Below, in pieces: positions 9,009 through 17,503 of a stretch of DNA of 64,000 nt. Every line of letters begins with the position of its first letter. The first letter of the stretch is position 1. Below the pieces are notes generated by a model. It did no database searches and was not told where the DNA came from. It saw nothing but the letters and a program-made list of their open reading frames with translations. Origin of the DNA: Barnesiella sp. WM24. Its GTDB lineage: Bacteria; Bacteroidota; Bacteroidia; Bacteroidales; Muribaculaceae. The stretch is taken from NCBI RefSeq assembly GCF_004570975.1, contig NZ_SPPC01000007.1:1-64000 (forward strand). The letters run 5' to 3'. The position numbers and the translations under genes were made by a program.

Positions 9009-9051
9009 GAGGTGGTGGCGCCAATGGCTATGGCGGTCACCACCTCTTTTT
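9009..9051 (+). terminator. strong orphan Rho-independent terminator
   Basis: GAGGTGGTG (9009-9017) pairs with CACCACCTC (9038-9046). Inside it CGCCA (9019-9023) pairs with TGGCG (9031-9035), and TTTTTA follows on the + strand. There is no + strand coding gene upstream of it (the neighbour is PepSY on the minus strand), so it implies an unannotated + strand transcript or an attenuated leader. Confidence 0.65.
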
Positions 9052-9079
9052 ATCGATTCAGGTCCCGCAGTCGACCTCG

Positions 9080-9104
9080 CGGCTACCCGGCATGTCGGTA
9101 GCCG
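9080..9104. other. 8 bp hairpin before the repeat-protein gene
   Basis: CGGCTACC (9080-9087) is a perfect inverted match to GGTAGCCG (9097-9104) around a 9-base loop. There is no T-run after it. It could be an operator or an RNA structure; its role is not known. Confidence 0.35.
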
Positions 9105-9153
9105 TAATGATTACTATAGGTCATTTGCCTGTTACGAAAATTAAACTTTTTCG

Positions 9154-9161
9154 TATTTTTG
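9154..9161 (+). promoter_or_regulatory. -7 box upstream of the repeat-protein gene
   Basis: TATTTTTG matches TAnnTTTG and is 49 bp before the ATG at 9211. A TTTG at 9124-9127 is 26 bp upstream, longer than the normal gap. Confidence 0.4.
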
Positions 9162-9210
9162 CATCTTATTATATAGATACACTTATTCATAAACTAAATA
9201 ATGACGGAAT

Positions 9211-10299
9211 ATGAATGGATTTATTAAAAAAATAGCGGTGGCTCTGATGAGCCTCGCCCTGATGACTCCTATGGTGGATGCACAAAACCACCGTACATCG
9301 GGAAACCGTGGCGGCAATCACGCCACATCTTCTTCGCAGCGTCCGGGCAACAACTCCGGCAATCGTCCGGCTTCATCGCGTCCGTCATCACGCCCTGCGA
9401 CCGGTAATTCGAGCAGTCACAATAATTCAGGCAGTCATGGCAATTACCGTCCGGGCGGCAACAATAATAACAGCGGTAACAACAACCACCGTCCCGGCAA
9501 CAGCGGCAACGACAGCCACCGCCCCGGCAACAGTGGCAACGACAATCACCGCCCGGGTAACAGCGGCAACAACAATCACCGTCCCGGCAACAGCGGCAAC
9601 GACAATCACCGCCCCGGCAACAGTGGCAACAACAATCACCGCCCCGGCAACAGCGGCAACAACAATCACCGTCCCGGTAACAGCGGCAACAACAACCACC
9701 GCCCGGGTAACGAATGGCATTTCGGACGTCCGAATGGCGGCAATCACGGACACGTGACTCCTCCGCGTCCCGGACATAACCGTCCGCCAATGATTGCGCC
9801 TCCCATGCGCCCTCATCGCCCGGTGGCTCACCGTTGGTCACGTCCTGTGCCTCCTCCTGCATGGCGTCCGCGTCCTCATGCTCCCTCCATCTCGGCGATA
9901 CTCGGTATCACTTTCGGCACAGCGTTCAATATCTCGCTCGATTATCTTTTCGGCAAGGGATATATAGTTGACGGATATGGCGACAACCGCGTATATCTGC
10001 GTGATGTCAATCAGTTCAACTACTATTGGCCTGACGCCACATTATACTACGGCAACAGCGGACTTACGCGCTCGGAGTTTCTGTACTCGACATCTTATCC
10101 CGACATGATGCGCTATAACTCGCTCTATAATTCGCTGACAGGCACCTACGGACCTCCTGTCGACTATGTGACAAGCGGAGCGTCGGTTACCGCGACATGG
10201 TTTGCCCCAAACCGGGGATATGTGACACTCCAGTATGCCCCGCAATATTCAATCGGTGGCGCGCTGCGTTACTTCACCACTATCTCTTTCGGCTTGTAG
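9211..10299 (+). CDS. secreted Asn/Gly/His-rich repeat protein of unknown function
   Basis: 362 residues. A signal peptide occupies about residues 1-25 (ending VDAQ). Residues 27-170 are low complexity, first Ser/Asn/Gly-rich and then eight copies of a decapeptide starting HRPGN. Residues 170-225 are Pro/His/Arg-rich. From about 225 to the end is a folded-looking domain with many Tyr, Gly and aromatic residues (GKGYIVDGYGDNRVYLRDV...). The disordered, very basic and His-rich central part could bind metal, nucleic acid or cell-wall polymers, but that is speculation. I do not recognise the C-terminal domain. It stands alone between PepSY and argR, with a terminator after it. Confidence 0.8.
   Translation: MNGFIKKIAVALMSLALMTPMVDAQNHRTSGNRGGNHATSSSQRPGNNSGNRPASSRPSSRPATGNSSSHNNSGSHGNYRPGGNNNNSGNNNHRPGNSGNDSHRPGNSGNDNHRPGNSGNNNHRPGNSGNDNHRPGNSGNNNHRPGNSGNNNHRPGNSGNNNHRPGNEWHFGRPNGGNHGHVTPPRPGHNRPPMIAPPMRPHRPVAHRWSRPVPPPAWRPRPHAPSISAILGITFGTAFNISLDYLFGKGYIVDGYGDNRVYLRDVNQFNYYWPDATLYYGNSGLTRSEFLYSTSYPDMMRYNSLYNSLTGTYGPPVDYVTSGASVTATWFAPNRGYVTLQYAPQYSIGGALRYFTTISFGL
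9487..9711 (+). repeat. 30 bp in-frame tandem repeat coding HRPGN decapeptides
   Basis: Seven full copies and one partial copy of a 30 bp unit code for HRPGNSGN followed by NN, DN or DS. Copies differ mostly at third positions, so the array is not freshly expanded. It forms the central linker of the secreted protein. Confidence 0.9.
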
Positions 10300-10326
10300 A
10301 CAGCATTTTAAGAATGTACTTCTGAT

Positions 10327-10364
10327 GAGGCAGATGCACGGTGAATTAACCGTTGCTCTGCCTC
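10327..10364 (+). terminator. terminator after the repeat-protein gene
   Basis: GAGGCAGA (10327-10334) pairs with TCTGCCTC (10357-10364), and inner ACGGT (10338-10342) pairs with ACCGT (10349-10353). It starts 28 bp after the stop at 10299. The T-run after it is interrupted (TGTCGTAAGTTGTTTT), so efficiency is uncertain. Confidence 0.5.
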
Positions 10365-10387
10365 TGTCGTAAGTTGTTTTGCAAAAA

Positions 10388-10406
10388 TATTGTATAAAAA
10401 TTCATA
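10388..10406. promoter_or_regulatory. candidate ARG box (ArgR operator)
   Basis: The 19 bp TATTGTATAAAAATTCATA resembles the ArgR operator consensus (WTNTGAATWWWWATTCANW). The right half-site ATTCATA is perfect, and the left half has TGTAT in place of TGAAT. It lies 30 bp upstream of the argR -7 box, so the repressor probably controls its own operon. A search with a Bacteroidota ArgR matrix would settle it. Confidence 0.45.
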
Positions 10407-10435
10407 ATTATTGCGCGAATATGATATTTTGTTAG

Positions 10436-10443
10436 TAAATTTG
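10436..10443 (+). promoter_or_regulatory. -7 box of the arginine operon
   Basis: TAAATTTG is a perfect TAnnTTTG box 34 bp before the argR ATG. A TTG at 10411-10413 gives a 22 bp gap to a weak -33. Confidence 0.55.
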
Positions 10444-10477
10444 CCATCTCAAATAAAATTTTCCAAAAGAAAAAGTT

Positions 10478-10999
10478 ATGAGCAGAAGGCAAACGCGCTT
10501 ATTGGCGATTGTTGAAATACTCTCAAACAACCGCATAGGTAGTCAGGACGAGCTGTCGCGACTCCTTGCCGCACGCGGTTTCAAAGTGACACAAGCCACT
10601 CTGTCACGCGACCTTAAAGCGTTGAAAACAACGAAGGTCGCTGCCGACTGGGGTGGCTACCGCTATATCGTCACACGTCCGGGGGATGTCCCTGAAGACG
10701 AGATATACGAGTCTATTCCGTCAACCGCCCAGTCCGACACCCATCCCGCCGTGCAGTCGCTCGACTTCTCCGGAACAATGCTTGTGATCCGCACGCTTGA
10801 GGGATATGCAAGCGGACTCGCTTACGACCTTGACCGTCTCGACACCCCATATATACTCGGCACAATCGCCGGCGCCGACACGGTGATCGTGGTGCTTGCC
10901 GAAAATGTGTCACACGGGGAGATTCTTGCTTATTTCCAAAACTTTTTCCCGCAGAAAGTAATCGCCGCGGCGCTCGCGGCTTACTGCCCGGAATCGTAA
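10478..10999 (+). CDS. argR: arginine repressor ArgR
   Basis: A 173-residue transcription regulator. The N-terminal winged helix (residues 1-70) includes the typical SQDELSRLL...VTQATLSRDLKAL recognition region. The C-terminal oligomerisation and arginine-binding domain carries LDRLDTPYILGTIAGADTVIVV; the GAD triplet stands where E. coli ArgR has GDD at the arginine pocket. In E. coli the hexamer with bound arginine represses biosynthesis operons. It is the first gene of the arginine cluster, with an ARG-box-like site upstream, so autoregulation is likely. The gap to the next gene is 29 bp. Confidence 0.94.
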   Translation: MSRRQTRLLAIVEILSNNRIGSQDELSRLLAARGFKVTQATLSRDLKALKTTKVAADWGGYRYIVTRPGDVPEDEIYESIPSTAQSDTHPAVQSLDFSGTMLVIRTLEGYASGLAYDLDRLDTPYILGTIAGADTVIVVLAENVSHGEILAYFQNFFPQKVIAAALAAYCPES

Positions 11000-11028
11000 A
11001 CAATATATTATATTACTAAGAAACAGAA

Positions 11029-11595
11029 ATGATTGATCCGTCAAAAATTGAAGTGGTTGTTGCCTCGGAAGAGCATGTAGGCTATGTCGATGAGATTCTC
11101 GACACGATAAACCGTGCGGCGAAGGTTCGCGGCACAGGTATTGCCAAGCGTTCTCCCGACTATGTAAAGCAGAAGATGCTTGAACACAAGGCGGTTGTAG
11201 CTCTCTATGAAGGGGAGTTTGCAGGATTCAGCTACATAGAGTGCTGGAGCAACAAGCAGTTTGTGGCAAATTCCGGTCTTATTGTCGCTGACAGGTATCG
11301 CGGCATCGGGCTCGCAAAGCGCATCAAGGAGCGCATATTCCGGCTGTCGCGAGAGATGTTTCCCGAAGCAAAGATATTTTCCCTCACTACCGGCGCTGCT
11401 GTCATGAAGATGAACTACGAGCTGGGCTACCGTCCGGTGACTTTTGACGAGCTTACTACCGACGCCGCTTTCTGGCGAGGATGTGAGAGCTGCGTCAATT
11501 TTGACATCCTGCAGCGCAACGGCGGTCATAAATGCCTGTGTACCGGATTACTTTATGACCCGGCGGAAATCAAATTTCATATAAACGAAAAATAA
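11029..11595 (+). CDS. GNAT family N-acyltransferase of the arginine operon
   Basis: A 188-residue protein with a GNAT fold. The acyl-CoA pyrophosphate-binding motif is RYRGIGLAKR, after beta-strand FVANSGLIVADRY. It sits between argR and argG, and the next genes are arginine biosynthetic, so it is the likely enzyme for the first step, acylation of glutamate. Bacteroides species are known to use N-succinylated intermediates in this pathway, so succinyl-CoA rather than acetyl-CoA is possible. The substrate cannot be read from the sequence. The C-terminus contains a CESC and a KCLC motif of unknown meaning. Confidence 0.8.
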   Translation: MIDPSKIEVVVASEEHVGYVDEILDTINRAAKVRGTGIAKRSPDYVKQKMLEHKAVVALYEGEFAGFSYIECWSNKQFVANSGLIVADRYRGIGLAKRIKERIFRLSREMFPEAKIFSLTTGAAVMKMNYELGYRPVTFDELTTDAAFWRGCESCVNFDILQRNGGHKCLCTGLLYDPAEIKFHINEK

Positions 11596-11618
11596 CTCAC
11601 CTCATTAAACCATCTATT

Positions 11619-12839
11619 ATGAAGGAAGACAAGAAAAAAGTAGTGCTCGCGTTCAGCGGCGGACTTGACACATCTTTTGCCGTTAAATATCTCAGCGAGG
11701 ATTGCGGCTACGAAGTTTACACTGCAATCGCCAATACGGGCGGATTTTCGCCCGAAGAGCTGAAGGCTATCGAGAAACGCGCCCTTGACCTCGGCGCAAA
11801 GGCTCACGCCACTCTTGACATCACTCAGGAGTATTATGAAAAGAGCATCCGCTACATGATATATGGCAATGTGCTTCGCAACGGCACATATCCTATTTCC
11901 GTAAGCTCCGAGCGTATATTCCAGGCTATCGCCATCATCCAGTATGCCAAGTCGGTCGGTGCCCGTTATGTCGCCCACGGCAGTACAAGCGCCGGAAATG
12001 ACCAGGTGCGCTTCGACCTGACATTCCAGATTCTTGCCCCGGAGATTGAAATCATCACGCCGACGCGTGACATGAACCTCACCCGCGAGTATGAAATCGA
12101 GTATCTCAAGAAGCACGGCTACGTTGCCGACTTCAAAAAGCTCGAATACTCTATCAACAAGGGTCTTTGGGGAACCTCCGTGGGTGGTAAGGAGACGCTG
12201 CACAGCAACCAGACACTTCCGGAGGAGGCTTATCCCACTCAGATGACCGCCACCGCCGACAGCCGTCTTACCATCGACTTCAAGGAGGGTGAGATTGCCG
12301 CCGTCAATGGCGAGCCGTTCAGCGACAAGGTGAAGGCGATACAAAAGATAGAGGAGATTGTCGCACCTTATGCCGTAGGTCGTGACATGCATGTCGGCGA
12401 CACCATCATAGGCATCAAGGGCCGTGTCGGCTTTGAGGCGGGTGCGCCGATGGTGATTCTCGCAGCTCACAAGATGCTTGAGAAGCACACCCTCACCAAG
12501 TGGCAGCAGTATTGGAAGGATCAGCTCGGCACATGGTATGGAATGTTCCTCCACGAGGCGCAGTATCTTGAGCCGGTGATGCGCGACATCGAGAGCTTCC
12601 TTGAGTCGTCACAACGCAATGTCTCCGGACGCGTGCTCATCGACCTGAAGCCTTACCGCTTCATCACTGTAGGCGTGGAGAGCGACTTCGACCTCATGAA
12701 GAGCGCGTTCGGCGAATATGGCGAGGTAAGCAAGGGCTGGAGTGCCGACGACGTGAAAGGATTCACCAGGATTCTCGGCAATCAGATGAAGATATATTAC
12801 TCCGTGCAGGAGCGTAACGGCAAATCTCCCGAGGCATGA
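11619..12839 (+). CDS. argG: argininosuccinate synthase
   Basis: 406 residues. It joins citrulline and aspartate with ATP to give argininosuccinate. The N-terminal PP-loop ATP site is LAFSGGLDTSFAVKYL. GSTSAGNDQVRFDL in the middle is the conserved substrate-binding segment. Length and motifs are full. It is the third gene of the argR operon. Its stop codon overlaps the argC start by 4 bp (ATGA), which indicates translational coupling. Confidence 0.95.
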   Translation: MKEDKKKVVLAFSGGLDTSFAVKYLSEDCGYEVYTAIANTGGFSPEELKAIEKRALDLGAKAHATLDITQEYYEKSIRYMIYGNVLRNGTYPISVSSERIFQAIAIIQYAKSVGARYVAHGSTSAGNDQVRFDLTFQILAPEIEIITPTRDMNLTREYEIEYLKKHGYVADFKKLEYSINKGLWGTSVGGKETLHSNQTLPEEAYPTQMTATADSRLTIDFKEGEIAAVNGEPFSDKVKAIQKIEEIVAPYAVGRDMHVGDTIIGIKGRVGFEAGAPMVILAAHKMLEKHTLTKWQQYWKDQLGTWYGMFLHEAQYLEPVMRDIESFLESSQRNVSGRVLIDLKPYRFITVGVESDFDLMKSAFGEYGEVSKGWSADDVKGFTRILGNQMKIYYSVQERNGKSPEA

Positions 12840-13807
12840 TCAAGACAGGAATTATAGGTGGTGCCGGATACACTGCGGGTGAGCTTCTTCGCCTGCTTAT
12901 CAATCACCCCGACGTGGAGATAAAATGGGTAAACTCGTCGAGCAATGCCGGCAATGCCGTGACCGACGTCCATCAGGGACTTATCGGGGAGACCGACCTG
13001 AGATTTACCGACAAGACTCCGCTTGACGAGATTGACGTGCTGTTTTGCTGTACACCCCACGGCGACACGCGCAAGTTCATGGATAGCCACGAGATGCCCG
13101 AGGGATTGCGCATAATCGACCTATCCACTGACTACCGTATCGAGGACGGTTCCCATGACTTTGTCTACGGACTTCCCGAGCTTAACCGGAAGCGCATCGT
13201 GCGCGGTGCGACGCGAGTGGCAAATCCCGGATGCTTTGCCACGGCTATACAGCTCGCGCTTCTGCCGCTTGCCAAGAATCTTCTGCTCAACAGCGACATT
13301 CATGTCACTGCGATCACCGGTTCGACCGGTGCGGGGGTGAAGCCTTCGGCTACCGGACACTTCTCCTGGCGCAACAACAATGTGTCAATCTACAAGCCGT
13401 TCACCCATCAGCATCTTGCCGAGATACGCCAGTCGCTGCAGTCGCTGCAGTCGAGTTTCAAGGCCGACATCAATTTTATCCCTGTCAGAGGGTGTTTTGC
13501 AAGGGGAATCATGGCGATTGTCTATCTTGACTGCCCTGTGAGCCTTGAGGAGATACGCAAGCTGTATGAGGAGTATTATTCCGACCATAATTTCACCTTT
13601 GTCACCGACAAGGCTCCCGACCTGAAAGATGTCGTCAACACCAACAAGTGTATAATACATCTTGACAAGGTGGAAGGAAAGCTTCTTATAACCTCGGTGA
13701 TCGACAACCTTGTAAAGGGAGCCTCCGGACAGGCTGTCCACAATATGAACCTGCTTTTCGGGCTTCATGAACGTGTAGGGCTGCAGCTCAAGCCGTCGGC
13801 ATTTTAA
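12836..13807 (+). CDS. argC: N-acetyl-gamma-glutamyl-phosphate reductase
   Basis: 323 residues. It reduces the acylglutamyl phosphate to the semialdehyde with NADPH, the third step of ornithine synthesis. The N-terminal Rossmann fold begins GIIGGAGYTAGELLRLL. The catalytic Cys lies in VANPGCFATAIQL. GSTGAGVKPS follows, as in the family. It overlaps argG by 4 bp and is 17 bp from argD. Confidence 0.95.
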   Translation: MIKTGIIGGAGYTAGELLRLLINHPDVEIKWVNSSSNAGNAVTDVHQGLIGETDLRFTDKTPLDEIDVLFCCTPHGDTRKFMDSHEMPEGLRIIDLSTDYRIEDGSHDFVYGLPELNRKRIVRGATRVANPGCFATAIQLALLPLAKNLLLNSDIHVTAITGSTGAGVKPSATGHFSWRNNNVSIYKPFTHQHLAEIRQSLQSLQSSFKADINFIPVRGCFARGIMAIVYLDCPVSLEEIRKLYEEYYSDHNFTFVTDKAPDLKDVVNTNKCIIHLDKVEGKLLITSVIDNLVKGASGQAVHNMNLLFGLHERVGLQLKPSAF

Positions 13808-13824
13808 CCATAAAAATATCAGCT

Positions 13825-14952
13825 ATGAAACTATATGATGTATATCCGCTTTTCGATATTGAGATAACCAGGGGCAAAGGATGCCGCGTCTATGACAATG
13901 ACGGGGAGGAATATCTCGACCTCTACGGAGGACACGCCGTAATATCGGTAGGCCATTGCCATCCTGTTGTGGTAAAGGCTATTGAAGAGCAGGCGTCAAA
14001 GCTTATGTTTTACTCCAATTCCGTAATCAATCCGCTGCAGCAGCGTTTTGCCGACAGGCTCGGCAAGATTTCGGGATATGACGACTATCAGCTGTTTCTC
14101 GTCAATTCGGGTGCGGAGGCTAACGAGAATGCGCTGAAGCTTGCGTCGTTTCACACCGGCAAGTCGCGTGTCATCGCGTTTGGCAAGGCTTTCCACGGAA
14201 GGACTTCAGGCGCGGTGGAGGTGACTGACAATCCTAAGATTGTTTCGCCTTTCAATGACAACGGTCACGTGACTTTCCTGCCGCTCAACGATATTGACGC
14301 GCTTGTCAAGGAGCTTGAAAAGGGCGATGTGAGCGCTGTCATCATCGAGGGTATACAGGGTGTAGGCGGAATACGCCTCCCGTCCGACGATTTCCTGCGT
14401 GTAGCCCGTGAGGAGTGTGACCGCTTCGGCGTCGTCCTCATACTCGACGAAATCCAGTCGGGTTACGGACGCTCCGGACGTTTCTTCGCCCATCAGTATT
14501 CAGGAATCCGCCCCGACATGATTACTGTCGCCAAGGGCATCGCCAACGGATTCCCTATGGGTGGAGTGCTGATCAGTCCTGAGTTTGTGCCTGTCTACGG
14601 TCAGCTCGGCACGACATTCGGTGGCAATCATCTTGCCTGTGCCACGGCTATCGCCGTGCTTGACGTGTTTGAAAACGAAAATCTGGTCGACAACGCCGCC
14701 GCGGTCGGACAGTATCTCATCGATAGCCTGCAGGGACTGCCGGGCGTGAAGGAGGTGCGTGGACGCGGCCTGATGATAGGCATAGAGATGGAATATCCTG
14801 CAAAGGAACTGCGCTCTCGTCTTATCACCGAGGAAAAGGTGTTTACCGGCGCGGCAGGAACCAATATCATACGCCTGCTTCCCCCGCTGTGTCTTACCCG
14901 CGAGGAGGCCGACGAATTTTTAACCCGCTTCAAGCGCCAGCTTGAAGCATAA
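13825..14952 (+). CDS. argD: acylornithine aminotransferase (class III PLP enzyme)
   Basis: 375 residues. It transfers the amino group from glutamate to the N-acyl-glutamate semialdehyde. PLP-site features are NSGAEANENALKLA near the N-terminus, LILDEIQSGYGRSG, and the PLP lysine in TVAKGIANGFPMGG. The operon position between argC and proC supports the arginine role. Whether the acyl group is acetyl or succinyl is not decided by the sequence. A 15 bp gap precedes proC. Confidence 0.92.
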   Translation: MKLYDVYPLFDIEITRGKGCRVYDNDGEEYLDLYGGHAVISVGHCHPVVVKAIEEQASKLMFYSNSVINPLQQRFADRLGKISGYDDYQLFLVNSGAEANENALKLASFHTGKSRVIAFGKAFHGRTSGAVEVTDNPKIVSPFNDNGHVTFLPLNDIDALVKELEKGDVSAVIIEGIQGVGGIRLPSDDFLRVAREECDRFGVVLILDEIQSGYGRSGRFFAHQYSGIRPDMITVAKGIANGFPMGGVLISPEFVPVYGQLGTTFGGNHLACATAIAVLDVFENENLVDNAAAVGQYLIDSLQGLPGVKEVRGRGLMIGIEMEYPAKELRSRLITEEKVFTGAAGTNIIRLLPPLCLTREEADEFLTRFKRQLEA

Positions 14953-14967
14953 TACCCTCAAGCGACA

Positions 14968-15759
14968 ATGAAGATAGCGATTATCGGAGGTGGCAACATG
15001 GGCGGTGCGATTGCCCGCGGACTTGTGGCGAGCGGGACATTTGACCCGTCGGCGATAACTCTTGCCGGTCCTCACCGGGAAGTGCTTGACAGAGTGGCGG
15101 CTGATGCGCCCGGCATAGTCACCATGACTGACAATTGCGCGGCAATCAAAGGAGCCGACATCATAATCCTTGCGGTGAAGCCGTGGGTGCTTCCGGGTGT
15201 GCTCGATGAGATAGCGCCCCGCATAGCCTTCCGCGAGCAGGCGATAGTGTCGCTTGCCGCCGGGGTGTTGCTTGCCGACATCGGCGGCATGCTGCACCGG
15301 TATTCGACTGACCGCACTCTATTCCGCGTGATGCCGAATACGGCTATGTCGGTAGGGTGTAGCATGACATTCATCTGCCATGACAATGCCTCGGAGCAGA
15401 GTGTGGATGAGGTGACTGCGATATTTGACCGTCTCGGCTCGACCGCTGTGATAGAGGAGCGTCTTATGGGGGCGGCTACGGCTTTATGTTCATGTGGCAT
15501 AGCCTATGCGATGCGCTATGTAAGGGCGGCTACGGAGGGAGCCGTGGAGCTCGGGCTTTATCCGGCGAAGTCGCGTGACTATATCCTCGCGACCCTGAAG
15601 GGCGCTGTCGCGCTTCTTGAGGCGACAGGCAATAATCCGGAAGTGGAGATTGACAAGGTGACGACTCCGGGCGGCATCACAATCAAGGGTCTCAACACTA
15701 TGGAGGCAAACGGATTTTCGACAGCTGTAATCGAGGGATTGAAAGCCTCGGCAAAATAA
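14968..15759 (+). CDS. proC: pyrroline-5-carboxylate reductase
   Basis: 263 residues. It makes proline from pyrroline-5-carboxylate with NAD(P)H. The Rossmann motif at the start is IAIIGGGNMGGAIARGL. The conserved C-terminal segment TTPGGITIKGLNTME near the end is the family signature. It is the last biosynthetic gene of the arg cluster, so proline synthesis is tied to the same transcript as ornithine synthesis. Confidence 0.94.
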   Translation: MKIAIIGGGNMGGAIARGLVASGTFDPSAITLAGPHREVLDRVAADAPGIVTMTDNCAAIKGADIIILAVKPWVLPGVLDEIAPRIAFREQAIVSLAAGVLLADIGGMLHRYSTDRTLFRVMPNTAMSVGCSMTFICHDNASEQSVDEVTAIFDRLGSTAVIEERLMGAATALCSCGIAYAMRYVRAATEGAVELGLYPAKSRDYILATLKGAVALLEATGNNPEVEIDKVTTPGGITIKGLNTMEANGFSTAVIEGLKASAK

Positions 15760-15791
15760 AACGTATAGATTAATCTTAACTGTTAATTACC

Positions 15792-16148
15792 ATGTCAGTC
15801 AACAAAGTAATCCTCATAGGCAATGTAGGGCAAGACCCCGAGATACGGTATATAGAGTCCAAGAGACCTGTGGCGTCGTTTTCGCTTGCCACCACTGAGA
15901 GAGGCGGGGTGAACGCGGAGGGAGTGCAGATGCCTGACCGCACGGAATGGCACCGCATCGTGATGTGGGACCGTGCCGCGGAGACCGCCGAGAAATATAT
16001 ACGTAAAGGGACAAAGCTGTATATTGAGGGACGTCTGCGTTATCGCACATGGGAGGACAGGAATACAATCAAGCGTACGGTGACGGAGATATATGTCGAC
16101 ACGTTTGACATATTATCTCGCCCTCAGGCTGCTGAAAGGCAGCCGTGA
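15792..16148 (+). CDS. ssb: single-stranded DNA-binding protein
   Basis: 118 residues, one OB-fold domain: SVNKVILIGNVGQDPEIRY at the N-terminus and RTEWHRIVMWDRAAETAEKYI in the middle are typical SSB segments. The acidic C-terminal tip of the main housekeeping SSBs is absent (the protein ends in RPQAAERQP). It is therefore a short SSB, perhaps an accessory paralogue. It follows proC by 32 bp and may be co-transcribed. Confidence 0.85.
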   Translation: MSVNKVILIGNVGQDPEIRYIESKRPVASFSLATTERGGVNAEGVQMPDRTEWHRIVMWDRAAETAEKYIRKGTKLYIEGRLRYRTWEDRNTIKRTVTEIYVDTFDILSRPQAAERQP

Positions 16149-16204
16149 CACTCACCGGGCCGACAGAATTTAATTGACGTGCAACACAGGCAAATGACTT
16201 TAGG

Positions 16205-17335
16205 ATGAAATACTTTATATCGGCAGGGGAGCCGTCGGGCGACCTGCATGCCTCACAACTTATCAAGGCGCTGAAAGATGTGGACAAGGATGCCCGTTTC
16301 GCTTTCCTCGGGGGCGACCTGATGACCCTGGAAGCGGGAGTGAATCCAGTGATTCATTACCGCGACATGGCTTTCATGGGCTTCAGCGAGGTGATACGCC
16401 ATCTCCCGCAGGTGCTTTCCAATCTGAAAAGGGCAAAGGAGGCGATTACTGCTGAACGCCCCGACGCACTGATTCTTGTCGACTATCCGAGTTTCAACCT
16501 GAAGCTTGCCGCCCACGCACGCGCCCTCGGAATAAAGGTCTACTATTACATATCGCCTAAGGTGTGGGCGTGGAAGGAACATCGTGTAAGGCAGATAAAG
16601 CGATTTGTCGACGGGATGTTCTGCATATTCCCCTTTGAGGTTGACTTCTACCGTAAGCGTCATGACTATCGTGTAGAATATGTGGGAAATCCTTCGGTTG
16701 AGGAAGTGGACGAAAAATTGCGCCACATTTCCTCGCGCGAAGAGTTTCTGCAACGTTACAACCTGCCCGACAAGCCTATAATAGCGATTGTGCCGGGAAG
16801 CCGTAAAAGCGAGATCAAGAATAATCTCATGATTATGGAACAGGCAGCCGCGGCTCATCCCGACTACCAGACGGTAATCGCCGGCGCTCCGGGCATAGAC
16901 CTCAGTTATTACGGTTATTATATCACACCGGGCACTCCTATCGTCACCGGGGCTACATTTGAACTGATGCACCATGCTAAAGCGGCTCTGGTGACATCGG
17001 GCACGGCGACACTTGAATGTGCGCTGCTCAACACCCCGCAGGTGGTGTGTTACCGGTCCAACGGCATGAAACTTTCCTATCAGATTATGGAAAAAATACT
17101 GAAGGTGCCTTTCGTGTCGCTGCCCAACCTTATTGCCAACCGGCGCATCGTGCCGGAGATGCTGCTCCATAAATGTACACCGGCATTAGTCGGCAGGGAG
17201 CTGTCCAACATACTCCCCGGACGCCCCGGCTACGACAATCAGCGCGAAGGCTACAGGCTCATGCGCGAGATTCTCGGCGAATCACGCGCCGCCACCGCCA
17301 CCGCCGCCGCCATCTTCACCGCCCTCCATCCCTAA
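16205..17335 (+). CDS. lpxB: lipid-A-disaccharide synthase
   Basis: 376 residues. A peripheral inner-membrane glycosyltransferase (GT19) that joins UDP-diacylglucosamine to lipid X in lipid A synthesis. The N-terminal signature is ISAGEPSGDLHASQLI. Later YYISPKVWAWKEHR, PGSRKSEI and TSGTATLE are conserved LpxB segments. Its presence confirms a Gram-negative outer membrane. It is the last gene before the AT-rich GATC island. Confidence 0.95.
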   Translation: MKYFISAGEPSGDLHASQLIKALKDVDKDARFAFLGGDLMTLEAGVNPVIHYRDMAFMGFSEVIRHLPQVLSNLKRAKEAITAERPDALILVDYPSFNLKLAAHARALGIKVYYYISPKVWAWKEHRVRQIKRFVDGMFCIFPFEVDFYRKRHDYRVEYVGNPSVEEVDEKLRHISSREEFLQRYNLPDKPIIAIVPGSRKSEIKNNLMIMEQAAAAHPDYQTVIAGAPGIDLSYYGYYITPGTPIVTGATFELMHHAKAALVTSGTATLECALLNTPQVVCYRSNGMKLSYQIMEKILKVPFVSLPNLIANRRIVPEMLLHKCTPALVGRELSNILPGRPGYDNQREGYRLMREILGESRAATATAAAIFTALHP

Positions 17336-17403
17336 TCACATGAACCTGTCGGTTTTGATGTCACTGTAGCGCAGTGGATTGAGCCCAGAGTCTTTATTGC
17401 ATC

Positions 17404-17433
17404 TTGTTAACTTAAAAAAAAATGGTAAATTTG
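17404..17433 (+). promoter_or_regulatory. promoter of the GATC island
   Basis: TTG (17404-17406), a 19 bp gap, then TAAATTTG (17426-17433). This is a good Bacteroidota promoter, about 70 bp before the first methylase gene. Confidence 0.5.
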
Positions 17434-17503
17434 CAGAAAGACATCTGAAATGTATTTGTAGATTGACGCTCTGTCTTTTTATCCTGATAGATGTATCATA
17501 ATT

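Noticed and set aside
17365-17400. tRNA-like GTAGCGCAGTGG between lpxB and the GATC island, as a possible attachment site
   Set aside because: It forms only a short CACTG/CAGTG hairpin with no cloverleaf. No integrase and no repeated copy at the other end of the island (20832-20949).
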